Shown piece by piece: positions 11,467 through 23,339 of a stretch of DNA of 64,000 nucleotides. This stretch comes from Ustilaginoidea virens (lineage: Eukaryota; Ascomycota; Sordariomycetes; Hypocreales; Clavicipitaceae): positions 496,001-560,000 of the forward strand of contig NC_057321.1 in assembly GCF_000687475.1 (NCBI RefSeq), given 5' to 3'. A program made the translations under genes and the position numbers. Position 1 is the first letter of the stretch. The number at the start of each line of letters is the position of its first letter. The notes under the pieces are model-generated. The model did no database searches. It saw nothing but the letters and a program-made list of their open reading frames with translations, and was not told the origin of the DNA.

Positions 11467-12696
11467 CTATTTTTTCCATTGAATATCGTCAAAGGACACA
11501 ATAGGCCCGCCGTACGTGAGTGACTGCGCATTTCTCGACACTGTATTATCCAGTGCGAAACCAGCCATTTCCAAGATGGCTGACCTCACGCCGCCCATCC
11601 CCCCTCCGTTCCTCAGCTTCCCAGGGCTACTGATACCGGCGGACGTGACGTAAATATGCGCCGCAGCGCCCAGAGAAACCCTCCATCGATACCCAGACTC
11701 TCCATCGAATCTATCCAGTTCCCGCTGCACCGAGTCCGCCAGCGCGGTGGCCTTGACCACCCACGCACCCTTCGACTTGTCCGCCTTGGTCACCACCACC
11801 ACCGTACGGGTATTCGCCTCCGCCAAAGCCCCCAGAATCCAGCGATCCTCCGGCATGAGCCTCTTCTCCGACGACAGCAGCACCACAGCGCCTCTCAGCA
11901 TGCTCCTCGCCCGGACATAGCTGAGGATAGCATCTCCCCAGCTCGCCTGGCTCCGGTACCCGTACCCCGGGGTATCCACCAGCACGAGGGAGTGTTTCGG
12001 CGGGGCCGTCCCCTTCGCCACAGATTGTCTGGGGATCTTGGGCAGCGGGCCAACCCCGAAGGCGTTCATCAATGTCGTCCGGCCGGGCTTCTGGCTGACC
12101 CTGGCGGCGGTGGCGGAGCCGACGAGTGCGTTGAGGAAGGTCGACTTGCCGACGTTGGAGGCGCCGAGGACGACGACCTCGGGGACGTGGTGGTTGATCG
12201 CGTGGTGGCGGAGGACTTCTGCCGAGTAGAGGAACCGGCAGGGGTGGGAGAAGAACTTGTCCGCCGCGGCGAGTTGCTGCAGCTGGCGGTTTGTGGTGCA
12301 GGTTGTGAGGCGGCCGGGGGGGGAGTGCCGCGCCTTGTCGAGGGGCTGGCCGGCTGAGCAGTGCACGATGGTCTGGGAAGAGAGGAGAACGCGTTTATAG
12401 GGCCCCGAAAGGCCGGTGTCAAGAACTGGAACCGCGACTGGTGGTGGTGATGACGGCGACGGCTCAATGTTACACGAGGTGCTGCCGGACAAAGGGCCCC
12501 GATCGCTTCGCATGTCCTTGGTCGCGTCTCTTGCGAGCTGTAGAGCTTCGCCCGAGGAGGAACTAGGCGCAGGCCGGGCCACGGGTCGCCTGGTCGGCCG
12601 TATTCTCACGCTCTGCGTCGCCGAGACGGAGAACCGAGCCGAGTCTGCGTGCCGGGGACCTGGCGTCCTGGGACTGATGCGCGGCAACCGCGGCAT
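11467..12696 (-). CDS. EngB-type GTPase, probably mitochondrial
   Basis: Intronless, 409 aa from an ATG. All G motifs of the TrmE-Era-EngA-EngB-Septin class are visible: G1 GASNVGKST (178-186), G2 threonines in PGRTT (204-208), G3 DTPGYG (241-246), G4 TKAD (303-306) and G5 TSA (about 354). The spacing and the GYGY motif are those of EngB/YihA, which act in large-ribosomal-subunit assembly in bacteria. Fungal members such as yeast Mrx8 are mitochondrial. The ~170 residues before the GTPase core are basic and Ser/Pro-rich (start MPRLPRISPRTPGPRH), compatible with a mitochondrial targeting region but longer than usual. It shares a 316-bp divergent promoter with the AlkB gene. Confidence 0.88.
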   Translation of the reverse strand: MPRLPRISPRTPGPRHADSARFSVSATQSVRIRPTRRPVARPAPSSSSGEALQLARDATKDMRSDRGPLSGSTSCNIEPSPSSPPPVAVPVLDTGLSGPYKRVLLSSQTIVHCSAGQPLDKARHSPPGRLTTCTTNRQLQQLAAADKFFSHPCRFLYSAEVLRHHAINHHVPEVVVLGASNVGKSTFLNALVGSATAARVSQKPGRTTLMNAFGVGPLPKIPRQSVAKGTAPPKHSLVLVDTPGYGYRSQASWGDAILSYVRARSMLRGAVVLLSSEKRLMPEDRWILGALAEANTRTVVVVTKADKSKGAWVVKATALADSVQRELDRFDGESGYRWRVSLGAAAHIYVTSAGISSPGKLRNGGGMGGVRSAILEMAGFALDNTVSRNAQSLTYGGPIVSFDDIQWKK

Positions 12697-13012
12697 GCTG
12701 GCTGTGACGGTGAAAATGGCTCAGCGGGAACCTTCATAGCTAAAAGTTCTCACCAGCATGGACCAGCGAGGCTTCCTCGCCCAAACGGGATGACGTTGAA
12801 AGCTGCTGCGTAATCTGCATGCACGGACGGCAGAAAAGTCTGGATTACGTAACCCACGACGCGACTTTGCACCCTTCACGCCATCGGCCCCGTCATTCCC
12901 GAACCCCCGTGCCATGCAAATTGAAGTCTCGTCGTCTGCGCACACCGTCCTTCCGTGTAGCGACTGCTCAAGGGTGTGGTTGTCCGCGACTGGCAATCCC
13001 GAGTTTGACGCC
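12697..13012. promoter_or_regulatory. Divergent promoter between EngB-type and AlkB-type genes
   Basis: A 316-bp gap between two ATGs in opposite orientation, so both promoters must lie here or overlap the transcribed ends. No clear TATA box or distinctive operator is seen. An in-frame ATG at 12914 could lengthen the AlkB-type protein by 33 residues. Confidence 0.5.
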
Positions 13013-14159
13013 ATGGCGGCCTCGCCTGCGGGGCTCGACGCCCACGAACAGCCCTCGGACGAAATGCGCGCGGAATGGAAGGCCGTCTCCCGCCTGGACC
13101 AGCATCTCGTCGCCGAGGACCCGAGGATCGACGACCCCCGGCTGCCGTGCGCGGCGGGCACCTCCTTCCGCCCAGCAGGGCGCATCGACAGACGCCAGCT
13201 CGCCAGCGCGTTTGAGCACCTACACCCCGAGCTTGCCGCGCTCGCCGACGACCACGCGCCCGTCCTCTTCCATCCCCTGCTGCCTGGTACGTTGACTGCT
13301 CCTCAATGCACTTGCTTCCACTTGCTTCCACCTGCAAAGACTAATTCACGCCGTCGCATCACAAGGCCTGCTCATCGCGCCGAACCTCATCCCGCCGCCG
13401 GTCCAAAAGAGCCTGCTCGCCAAGATGCTCCATCGGGACCTGTCCAACCCCGCCCACCAGACCAACATGCACCTCCACTACGCCCTGCCGTACCCTTCCC
13501 TCCCGCCAGACCCCCCCTCCCCGCCCCGGTCCCGGTCCTTCTTCTCCCTCGCCCCGGACTCGGCGCCGTGCTTCGTCCCCAAGGACCCTGGGGTTCACAA
13601 GCCCCTCACGCCGAGGCAAGTGCTCGACCGCCGGCTGCACTGGCTCACCCTCGGCGGGCAGTACGACTGGACCAACCGCGCGTATCCGGACCAGCAGCCG
13701 CCAAAGTTCCCCGCCGACCTGGCGGGGTTCCTGGAGGAGCTGTTCCCCGAGACGCAGGCGCAAGCCGCCATTGTCAACTTCTACAGCCCCGGCGACACGA
13801 TGATGATGCACAGGGACGTGAGCGAGGACACGGACAAGGGGCTCGTCAGTCTGAGCTTCGGGTGCGACTGCTTGTTCATGATTGCGCCGAGCGGCTCGCC
13901 GGGCCAAGCGGACGGGGGTGGATCGCGCGTCGCCGGGCCCGGGGGGAAGCAGTATCTGCTGCTGAGGCTGCGGTCGGGCGACGCCGTCTACATGACCGCC
14001 GAGTCGAGGTATGCGTGGCATGGCGTGCCAAAGGTCATCAAGGGGACGTGCCCTGACTACCTGGAGGACTGGCCGGCTGAAAACGGGCAGTATGCAGAGT
14101 GGCAAGGGTGGATGAAGAATAAGCGCATCAATTTAAACGTGAGGCAAATGACCGAATGA
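13013..14159 (+). CDS. AlkB-type Fe(II)/2-oxoglutarate dioxygenase (ALKBH1-like)
   Basis: Two exons, 13013-13286 and 13366-14159, joined by a 79-bp GT-AG intron with ACTAAT before the acceptor; 355 aa. The double-stranded beta-helix core is complete. It has QYDWTNRAYP and FYSPGDTMMMHRD (iron ligands His240 and Asp242), a distal iron-binding His in AWHGVPK (about residue 310), and the 2-oxoglutarate-binding RINLNVRQ near the C terminus. The family demethylates alkylated nucleic-acid bases, and the fungal ALKBH1-like branch acts mainly on RNA. Substrate cannot be told from sequence. The start at 13013 has a strong context (GCCATGG); the in-frame ATG at 12914 is the alternative. Confidence 0.9.
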
Positions 14160-14513
14160 ACAAAGAAACACCGTCATGAGCAAACGAGTGATTGTGAAGA
14201 TGAAAACCTGCACTGCGGATGTGCATACGAGAGAAATAGACGTCAGGTAAAACTCTGTATCCGCCACGATCCATGCATGTATGTGCGTCAGGGCGCGAGC
14301 TCAAGTTTCCAGAATCGAATCTCAACCCAGTCTCATGACGTTATAATTCCAAGGACTGCGGCACCCTTCCCGGCAGATATGTGATACACGTACAGCAGCA
14401 AAAGGACCACATGAATAATGCAGCAGACAGCAGGATATGCAGCTCGCTACGACTGTGTTTATCCGCTGCCCATCTTGCCTCATCGCTACAAGTTCCATGT
14501 CCCATCCCACGCT
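14160..14513. other. Shared 3' intergenic region
   Basis: A 354-bp gap between the convergent AlkB-type and HECT genes. It should hold both 3' UTRs. No gene or clear hairpin terminator is seen. Confidence 0.5.
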
Positions 14514-17500
14514 CTATGCAAAGCCGAATCCTTGCGCGTTTTCTAGCGCCATGCCCAATCGTTCCCGCAGAGCTTCCCTGTCTCGGTACACCGGCAGCAG
14601 AAGCGTTCCGTAGCAGGTATAGGCCGTCGGTAAATGACCTCCGTCGCCCTCTACCTCCCCATTCTTCTGCAGCACAAACTGCATGTTTCTCACGCCGCCC
14701 ACCGGCACACGGTCCGACGCGGTTACGAATTCGAGCAGCTTGCGCTTCATTTCATCGTCGTATCGCTTGACAATGGACCAAAAGTCCCTGACCGTTGGGT
14801 GAGACGAGTCCCAGCCAACGTAGCGTGTGTATCGACGTAGTTCCCCAATGTCAATCTCCTGGACCCCTTCGACGATGGACTGCAGTATCGACGGCGTCAA
14901 AAGACTAAGGGATTTCGCGTCGAAGCACGCCTTGAAGCCGCGCTCGAAGGCTATAAACTGGGGGTTGACGGACACGTCTGTCAGATAGCTGAGGTAATCG
15001 CTTATGTAGTCGTAGCGATTGTCGCCGGTGACGGCTTCTGCGTCGTCGCAATCCGCAGCGGCAGCAACAGAGCTCCTTGTCGAAGGAATTGGGATGCCTT
15101 GAGGCCAAGACGACCCCCCCTCCGTCATAGGAACTGTTACCTCCCCTCCAAGAGTCGAGACGGAAAACTCGTACGTCCTCGCAAACACGTCCTCCACTAA
15201 TCCGTCTCTCTCGTCCCATTCTTGCAAGGCTGCGAGGCCGCTCGCTAGCTCAGGCCAGCCGTCTGCGATGTGGTGCAGCTCTTCTATGGGCTCGCCGAGA
15301 AGTTTCCGATACAGGGCCTTGGGGAAAGTGACCGGTAGTGTCAACCCGTTGTAGACTGCGAGTGACATGAGGAGCCCAATCATCTCAAACTTCCACTCTT
15401 CCACGAGAGACCCGGGCACGAACCAAGCCATCCTAGTCCTCCCGTCCACCGTGAACGCGCCAAAGTCAGGATCCAGGCATTCGGCAACTGCCATGCGGAA
15501 AAACTCTTGTTGAACGCCTCCAGAGTCGAATCCTTCTTCTCCCTCTGCGCCTTCTCCCAAATGCACTTTCAAGGGTCGTAGCAGTTCCCGTTCTTGTCTC
15601 CTCCACAGCTGATCGAAAGCGTCTCGCAACACGTGCTTTCTGCTAATGGTAAGCACGAGATACTGCGATGATGCGGTTTGGAGCAAGTCTTGCAGCACAT
15701 GTTTATGGTGGGGATTGGTGACCAGGCTTCCTGGATCGACAATCGCAGCCATCCGAGTCTTTAGCGAGCTAGATTCCTCGTACGTCCGGCTCATGCGCGA
15801 GAAGTTGATTGAACGGAAATAGGAAACCACTGTCTCCTGACTAAAGAGGTACGGGTGATCCAAAATGTGATGCACTTGTCTGGTTGGAGTGAACGAGGTC
15901 CAGGTTACGGGAACCTCCATGGCATCGAGACGCTCGGAAAAATAATGCACCCGAAATTGAGCGTCTCCAAGGAGAAGCTTGTTTCTGTTGATGTCTTTTC
16001 ACGTTGTTCTGTCAGCAAGAGCTTTCAGCGGTAGATTCCGTGTTTGATTCTTCATTTGGGCAAACTCACAGAGAGTGTTGAATAAAGACATTGCCCCATG
16101 GAACGGGCCATCATTGGAGTACTCCGGTCGGCCGTTCCACTCTTGAAGAAGCACAGCCCTAGCCCAGTCCAGGAGTAGGGTTGGCACACGAGCCTCGTGA
16201 AGGAAACGTTCAGATTGGGTAAACTCAAGGATTCGAGCGTCGTCGCTGCTAAATATATCGAGCTGATCGAGTACCAGCCCCATCGCGTTCATATCGGTCG
16301 CAGTGTCTTCCAGGTCAACATCAGAGCTAGCCATCTCGGCAAAGCACTCGCGAGCGGTGATGGCACAGAAAACACGTCGCGCTAACCGCAGCGCAAGCTC
16401 GTTGGAGAATACATCGTCGTATTCCAGACAGGTGGGAAGTCGCTGGCGTGCGGCCGTCGATTGATTGGGCAGGGCCATTCCACCGGAGCGAATGCGAGAC
16501 ATTTCATACAGCATCTTCGAGTCTGTCGCACAGGGTGCAGTGGCGACCAGGGCGTGCAAGCATATGGACATGATGCAGCCTGCTTCAAAATTGGACAAAC
16601 TTGCATGATGCCCAAAGACTTCGGTCGACGGCGGCCGCCGTCCAGGTTTAAGCGATTCAGGGGGGACAAACAAACTTTTCGCGGCGAGCCAGAGACTGTG
16701 AAGCACGACACTGGGTGCCGCTCGTGTCATGCGCATCATGCAAAACCACAGCGTGTGGGAGTCGTAGAGCTTGCCATCCTTGGTGAAAGATTTGACCAAG
16801 GAAGGTGGGTCGCTCATCACGCTGAAGATTGTCTGTTCGTTGAACGCCTTCCATTGAGTCCGCAGAATAGAAGCTTCCGTCTTCTGCGTCGGTTTCCTTG
16901 CTAGTTTCTTTGAATCGTTTAGTGGTTTGGGATGATTCTCTGCAATGGTCAATGGACCGAAAAATTCCTTCTCGCTGGACCCATCTTCATCAAACACATC
17001 ACAGATGAAGTCTATTAGCTCAACATTCAAATAACTGAGAGCTTGTGGAAGGGGATGAAGGGTCCAGGAGGGACTTGGTCTTGTTTGCGACAGAACCTTG
17101 TCCTGCCCGGCTCGTTTCTGCCGTGCTTTCCGGTTTCGCACCAAAGCGGGGGCATTCTTGGATGCATATTCGTCTTGAGCATCCCGGTCGAAGGACAGGC
17201 GATCGACTTCTTCGACAGAGGGCGAGGACAAACACGGGACATTTTCGAAGAAGGCGGGCGTCACCGGAATTTCCGGCACCGTCCGACTGAGCACACCGTT
17301 GGTCAGTTTTGGATTGCGTGCCTTCTTATCTGCAAAGGCATTGTTTAACGGAGTGGATCTGAGCCCGTCTGACTGGTTCGACGGTATTGAAGGCTCTAAG
17401 CTTGCTTTCTTTTGAGGCTTAGAAGCAGGTCCGGTCTTAACAGAACCCCTGGAAGTGCGTTTCAGCCTTGAAGAATCGCGGGCGATGATGGCATCGTCAT

Positions 17501-18669
17501 GTCGAAGGGGCTCGCGTAGCGGATGCGCGCTGGATTCCTGGCCAGGTGTCGATACAGGCTGTACTGACTTGGACGAGGAACGATGGAGGCGAGGACGGTG
17601 TTCATTTGACGTGATCTGCACAGGCCCACCTACGTTTTGGCCTGCCGTTTTCTTCGCAGCATCATGCTGGCGCTCCAACTCGGGTTTTCTGGCTTCCGAG
17701 TAATTATCGGAGATTGCCTGCAGGCCTTGCGGTGTAAGCCATTCCAGCATTTTGAAGGCCATAGTTCCAAACGTCGTGGCCACAAACGACCTGTGGTCTT
17801 TGCACAAAGGGCCCTCTGTAATTTTGACCTCGAGCACATCCGGGTCGCTTCCAAGATTTTCATCATCACTGCCTGCTCGGGGCTCCGTTTTCGGATGCTG
17901 GTTCTGGTTAGTATCTTGGTTCGCAGTGGCTCCGCGTGAGTCAATAGCCGACGCTTGGCATTTTCTGGCAAGACATGGGCGAATGGGCTTGGATTGGGTA
18001 CCAAGAGAGTTTTTGCGAGAATGTCCGGGACTTTGAGGGGACGGCGGTTCGGCAGTATGAGACCGCGGGCGTGGTGGCACGGAGAACATCAAACTGCTAA
18101 CGGCTGGTGGAGGGTCAATTGAACGTCGTAGATAAGGACACAGTCCTCTGTGAGGATGGTCTTGGCTGGCTAGGCAAACTGCTAGCGTTCTTGCGCTGGT
18201 AGAGCTATATCGACGTATAGGGGCCGTGCCGACGAGCCGCTTCCGGCAAGTGAAGCAGGTCGCAGTCAAGCATAGCGTAGACCCGCATCCGACACGAAGT
18301 TGATGAATGTATCTATCGAAGCCAGCGCGTTAGCACGACATGCGGGGAAATAAGGCGAGGCATATGGCAGAATTGGGATGGCGTGTCCAAGTGAACATAC
18401 AGGTCGACGAGAAGCTGGAAATCGTGACGCCTGCTCGCTCGATGGATGGCATAGACTCGAGAAGGATTTTCCACGTCTTCCACATATTCACGGAGCTCAG
18501 AGGGTGCATCGTCTGGCATCAGGGCAAACGGCGCCTCTTTCCAGAGGCCGGCGATGAAGTCCGAGGAATCCTGGGTAGCAGGGTGGTTGTTGATCTTTGG
18601 ATCGTGGGAGAGGCCCTGAAAAGCACCATCAACACCACGACCTGCGTCAGGCCGCGCCGAAGCGCTCAT
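14514..18669 (-). CDS. HECT E3 ubiquitin ligase with AZUL finger (UBE3A-like)
   Basis: Three exons on the minus strand: 18669-18401, 18312-16070 and 15994-14514, giving 1330 aa; exon lengths sum to a multiple of three. Introns are 88 and 75 bp, GT-AG. Splicing of exon 1 to 2 creates the AZUL zinc finger (HDFQLLVDLYIHQL, GCGSTLC, CFTC at about residues 80-110), found at the N terminus of animal UBE3A. The middle ~800 residues are Ser/Lys/Pro-rich and low in conservation. The C terminus is a full HECT domain: RRQERELLRPLKV, GVQQEFFRMAV, YNGLTLPVTFPKALY, with catalytic Cys about 1298 in TAYTCYGTLLLP, 32 residues from the end. It transfers ubiquitin through a Cys thioester. An upstream non-coding or short coding exon is possible, because the frame before the ATG stays open back to a TTTCAG at about 18730. 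Confidence 0.88.
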
Positions 18670-20576
18670 GCTGAGAAGAGCGAATGGATCAGGCGATGCA
18701 TCGGCTACACGATATGTCGGAGGCTCCTGAAATGAAACAGTTTAAAAACGGAGGTGAGCATCAACTGTCGCGGGAGGATTGTTGCGTTGGTTTTGGGTTC
18801 TGGTAACCGGAAGGGAGGACGGACAGCTGCAAAAGGCTTGCCCAGTCGGTGAATGGATGGTCTGGTGGTGTCTCGTCTCGGCTGAAAGGTTTCGACGCAA
18901 CCAAGCATCAGATGGCAGCTGGTAAAATTTCGCTGACAGGGGCCTGGCCTAAACCTGAAGCCGCCTGCCTGGCGGGAAGGGTTGAGCAGATGGTCTGGTT
19001 GGATCGGTGCACTGTCCCGTGTCTGCTGAGAAGGCTTGAGGGGAGGGGAACGCAATGAAGCTTGGGAGTGGATGGTCAAGGTCGAATTCGAGGCAGCGGG
19101 CGGTCCCTCGCAATCAAATCGTTTTGTTTCAGATGTCAAGTCTGGTAACTGCACGGTTTACTAATAATGTCGGGCCTGCATGGTTACACCACGCCGTGTG
19201 ACGTAAGCAGAACTGTACTTACGAGGAGCACTCCGGACCGTTTTCAGAATCCAGATGGCACTGGGATCTAAACAAGGGAGGCGGCGGCTATGCCAAGCCA
19301 ATTGCAGTTACAAGTCCCCACCGAAAGGCCCACTTGATTTGCCTCAGGTACGTAGAGAATACTTGTGCCGCTCGCCTACCAGACGCCTAACGCTTGAAAC
19401 CCTGATAGGTACCTGCCTACGTACCGGCTACATCCAACCTGACGGCTCGTACTCCGTAATTTGTCATGTTTGTTCCCAAAATGCTAACGCGCATTAATCG
19501 CCATCATTCCTGCAGCCTATGAACCAAGCCTCACCATTTTTGCCATTTAAATATCCAAAGTCTGGTATGAGCAAGGGATAAAGAGAGACGGTTGAGACAC
19601 CTCGGGCCAAGACGATTTCGGCCTTCACTCCCTCAAGTCTCAAACATTGCACGTCTGACCCGATGTTCCAAATCACAGAGCCTAACGTCACCAGAACCTG
19701 TGGGTTTCAGGAGTGAGCATGAAAAAATAAATATAATAAATATAAAAATAAAATATAAAAAAAAGCGACGAATGTATAGAGTAAACTGCAAGTTAATCAG
19801 GAGCTATAACCTTGGATCTTCTTTGCCTCGGGCCTTATTACCCGTTCGAACCCATAACAAAGCGATTCTATCTATCCATGGGGTTTACCTGGGAGATACC
19901 AGCTTGAAATCGAAACAAGCATTACTGACTCAGTACAGTATTCCGCAGCTGTGAGCAAATTCATTCGTTGCTTCTGCATCCCAGCCTGAGGCTTAGGTTT
20001 CAACGAATAATACGATGCAAAGCCGACATTTATGTGCTATATTATCTACTTGGTCTTCGGGCTTGCCTGAGAAGAGAACCGAAGCCATGCTGTAGTCTTA
20101 CGGCCATATTAAAAAGGCAAGCCAGCAAAGGTCGTCCTTGGCAAGTCTCCTCCTTGCCACTCGCTTCATTGAGCCATTCCACGTCGCACGTTCCACTTTC
20201 CTGTGCCACATGCCACCTTCCACATTGCACCTTGCACATTCCATTTCCACATTCCGCTTCAACATTCCACTTCCACTTTCCACTTTCCACTCTCCACTCT
20301 CCACCGCCTTCCACTCTTGTCACTTGTGTGCGGCGGGCTGTCAAAGTGGACCCCTGCCGGGCCAGATGCCGCTTCCGCTTCTTTAAACCCCGCCACCAAA
20401 AAACTTTGTCTGCCACTAAATTAATCATTCCTGCCCTTCGAAAAGGCCCCGTCATCGCCTCAAAGTTGGCGGACGTATTCCCAGTTGCACGTCACTACTC
20501 TTTCTTGGAATTTCCCTCAGTGTTTTCGATCCAACTTTACGCAGATTCCTCGCCGGCCTCTGTTTTTTTCGCGAAT
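18670..20576. promoter_or_regulatory. Divergent upstream region of HECT and REI1 genes
   Basis: About 1.9 kb without a supported gene. It contains an A/T-only-like tract at 19725-19770 and a pyrimidine-rich stretch at about 20180-20310 made of TTCCACT/CATTCCA-like units, just upstream of REI1. Several ORFs of up to 150 codons occur but show no recognisable protein features and overlap on both strands. Confidence 0.5.
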
Positions 20577-22326
20577 ATGGCCAGTGTTGCCACCGCGCCT
20601 GCAGGCGTGGGCACACCTGCGTCTCATCCATACACGTGTAACACGTGCCAAGTCGCTTACCGCAACATCGACCTGCAAAAAGGCCATATGAAGAGTGACT
20701 GGCAGTAAGTTGTGCTCAAGTGTCGCACTTATGGACATGGATTCTGGTCTTGACGTGCTGTAAACCTTGCCTCTGACGCGCTCGCCTAGTCGGTACAATT
20801 TGAAGCGCCGAGTCGCGTCCCTTCCACCAATATCGTCCGAAGTTTTCAGCGAAAAAGTGCTGCAAGCCCGTGCTTCGTCCACAGCCGAGGCTGAGAAGGC
20901 TTATTTCGAACGCGCCTGTGAAGCCTGCAACAAGTCCTACTACAGTGAAAATGCGTATCAGAATCATTTGTTGAGCTCGAAGCACAAGGCAAACGAGGCT
21001 GCCGCTGATGGCTCACGCCGAGTTCAAGACGATGAGACCACCTCTGTCATTAGCTCAACTTTCTCCCTCGGCGAGCCGACTTTGGTAGCCAGAGAAGACT
21101 TGGATTTGGACGCCGAGGCCGAGTTCAATCAAGTAATCGAGAGCTTGCAAAAGGCCAAAGTGTCAGCTGAACAACGACCATCGCCAGTCAGCAGACCTTC
21201 CAATCCCAAGCCCACAACCCCCAAGGAAGATGCGAATGAGGAAGAGGATGAGTCCTCCGCGCCGTCGCACTCCCTGGTTGAGCCTTCTTGGACCCTGAAC
21301 TCTTGCATATTTTGCAATTTCGAGTCTCCTTCATTAACGCTTTCTGTTCAGCATATGGAACGATTCCACGGCATGTTTATTCCTGAGAAGCGTTACCTTG
21401 CCGATCTTGAAGGCCTCGTAAAGCAACTGCAGCGCAACGTAAGGGAATACCACGAATGCTTAACCTGTAGTAAGATCAAGTCTACAGTATTTGGCGTGCA
21501 GACACACATGCGCGACAAGGGACACTGCAAGATACCGTACAGCACGGAGAAAGAGCAACTCGCCATTGGTGACTTTTACGATTTTCGAAGCACTTACTCT
21601 GATGGAGAGGAGGAGGATGACGACGACGACGACGGCACATCGGATACCGAGGAGGAACGTGGCGGTGCCAAGCTTGGTTCAAAAAGAACAGCAAAGGTTG
21701 TTGGGGAAGATGGTGAGGAGATGAGGGAGGATGAGGACGCTGAAGAATGGGAAACGGATAGCTCGGCGTCGTCGCTTGATTCGGCAGATCTGACGGCTGT
21801 ACCTGCTGAAGGGCACCTTCATCAGTACGAGAGGCTCGAGAAACATCCCCATCACTCGAGTCGCGATCCACGGAACCACCACCAAGCTGATGGTTGGCAC
21901 TCGCGCGCGCACAAGCACACACATGCCGCCTTCTACGACGACTTCGAACTGCACCTGCCTTCCGGAAAGTCTGTCGGGCATCGCTCGTTGAACAAGTACT
22001 TCCGCCAGAATCTCACAAACCACCCCACACCGGAAGAACGAGCAGAACGTCTCGCAATCGAAAGCGCAGGTTCAGATGAGAGGGAGGGCAGCCACAAGGA
22101 TGGCAGCGTTGTTCTTCGCAATGGCCAGCGTTTCAAGCGTGACATAGTCCCCCGAGGGGTTGCTGGATTGACCAATGTCTCTGACGAGAAGAAACGGGCA
22201 GTGCGCAAGTCTGAGCACCGCGGCCGGGACCTGGAGCAGTTCAACACCAAGAGGACCGACTGGTCGTATGGTAAGAGGGCAAACAACCAAAAGACTTACT
22301 ACTACCGTTACGACGGCGGCGGTTAG
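20577..22326 (+). CDS. REI1: Pre-60S ribosome maturation factor REI1 (C2H2 zinc-finger)
   Basis: Two exons, 20577-20704 and 20790-22326, joined by an 85-bp GT-AG intron; 554 aa. There are four C2H2-type fingers: Cys21/Cys24/His37/His43 (split by the intron, SDW-HRYN), CEACNKSYYSENAYQNHLLSSKH, CIFCNFESPSL...HMERFHGMFIP, and CLTCSKIKSTVFGVQTHMRDKGHCKI. An Asp/Glu-rich run (about residues 310-325) and a basic C terminus ending in YYYRYDGGG follow. This is the layout of Rei1/Reh1/ZNF622, cytoplasmic factors on late pre-60S particles that in yeast promote recycling of Arx1-Alb1 and proof the exit tunnel with the C-terminal tail. Yeast has two paralogues, so the choice of REI1 over REH1 is conventional. 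Confidence 0.93.
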
Positions 22327-23339
22327 TTGCTTTGACGAGTTTTACATAGATATGATGACGTTGCAAATGAAGGCTTGGTTCGTTTTTTCTTCCTATGGAC
22401 AGTTTGAACTGTAGATGCGTCATCCCCGAAGCGTTGACATGACGGGAAAGATGCAGTGCTGGTACCGTCTGCCTGATCCGGGAAGAACTTGAAGAGTGCG
22501 GATCCCACAGGAACTGATCTGATCCTCTTGGGACCACGCCGACCGCTGGAAAGAGCACGCAAGGTCTAGAAGTTTGGGCGAAAGGTCTGACAGTGATGCT
22601 GCCGTGTATCCATAAACAGCCACCATCATTATTAGCAAATCATGACGATGCCTACAGAAAGCCTTATAGTAGTTCTGTTCATGGAGCAAGATTGCATCGG
22701 TTCTTGCAATTCAACTGGATATTTTGTTCCTCTGGCAATGCCAAGACTTTGCCTGGGTTCCTGACTCGACGTGAACCAATCAGAACATCCATCATCCGAG
22801 GTTCTTTTCTCTCCAAATATCGACGACCGAAGCCGTGGTGAACATGACTAGGGAATCAGGCATCATCATGTGAGATGTAGCAAGCAGCGGATGCTCAGGT
22901 ATGATCATAGCTACAAATATAATGGAAAGACGTCGACTGGCCATCGGGCTGCCTAACAACAACTACGCTTTCACAGTACAGGTCTGCACACCCTATCGCC
23001 AAGGCGCGTATAATCCCCGGTTTAGTTGCCCCGTAAGGTCCTATCACAAGAATTCAGGTTTGTTGAAAAGGAAGCGTTCTGGCTTTCTTCTTCATCTTTC
23101 TTCTTGCTTGTTCTCTTCCTTTCCTTGTACCAAAGTCCCCTTTTCTCGAGCCAGTCTGGCTTTAGCTGATCGTGATTCTTTCGGGTCTTATCTCTCTATC
23201 TAAACTGCCAACTGGCTGTCAACTGGCTGTCAACTGGTAGTTGCTGCGTACATACTTACCCAAGGTAGGCATTGATGCAGCTGCTGGCACCCCTGCGACA
23301 GCTGTGGCAGTTGACGGGACTGACCCAGGCCGCCCGACC
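22327..23339. other. Intergenic region REI1 to membrane-protein gene
   Basis: About 1 kb with no supported gene. Near 23209-23237 the 11-mer CAACTGGCTGT is repeated 2.6 times. A pyrimidine-rich stretch (23080-23140) lies upstream of the next start and may belong to its promoter. Confidence 0.45.

Noticed and set aside
12819..13337. Long overlapping ORFs on both strands around the AlkB-type gene
   Set aside because: High GC makes all frames open here. Only the frame with the iron and 2-oxoglutarate motifs and consistent splicing is supported.
18705..19154. 149-codon minus-strand ORF just upstream of the HECT gene as a possible first exon
   Set aside because: Its frame ends in a stop before the HECT ATG. 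The Pro/Thr-rich sequence shows no family features, and the HECT protein has a normal start at 18669. A short upstream exon stays possible, but I cannot place it.
19800..19880. GTTCGAA motif suggesting a tRNA T-loop
   Set aside because: Flanking bases do not form a T stem, and no acceptor, D or anticodon arms can be placed on either strand.
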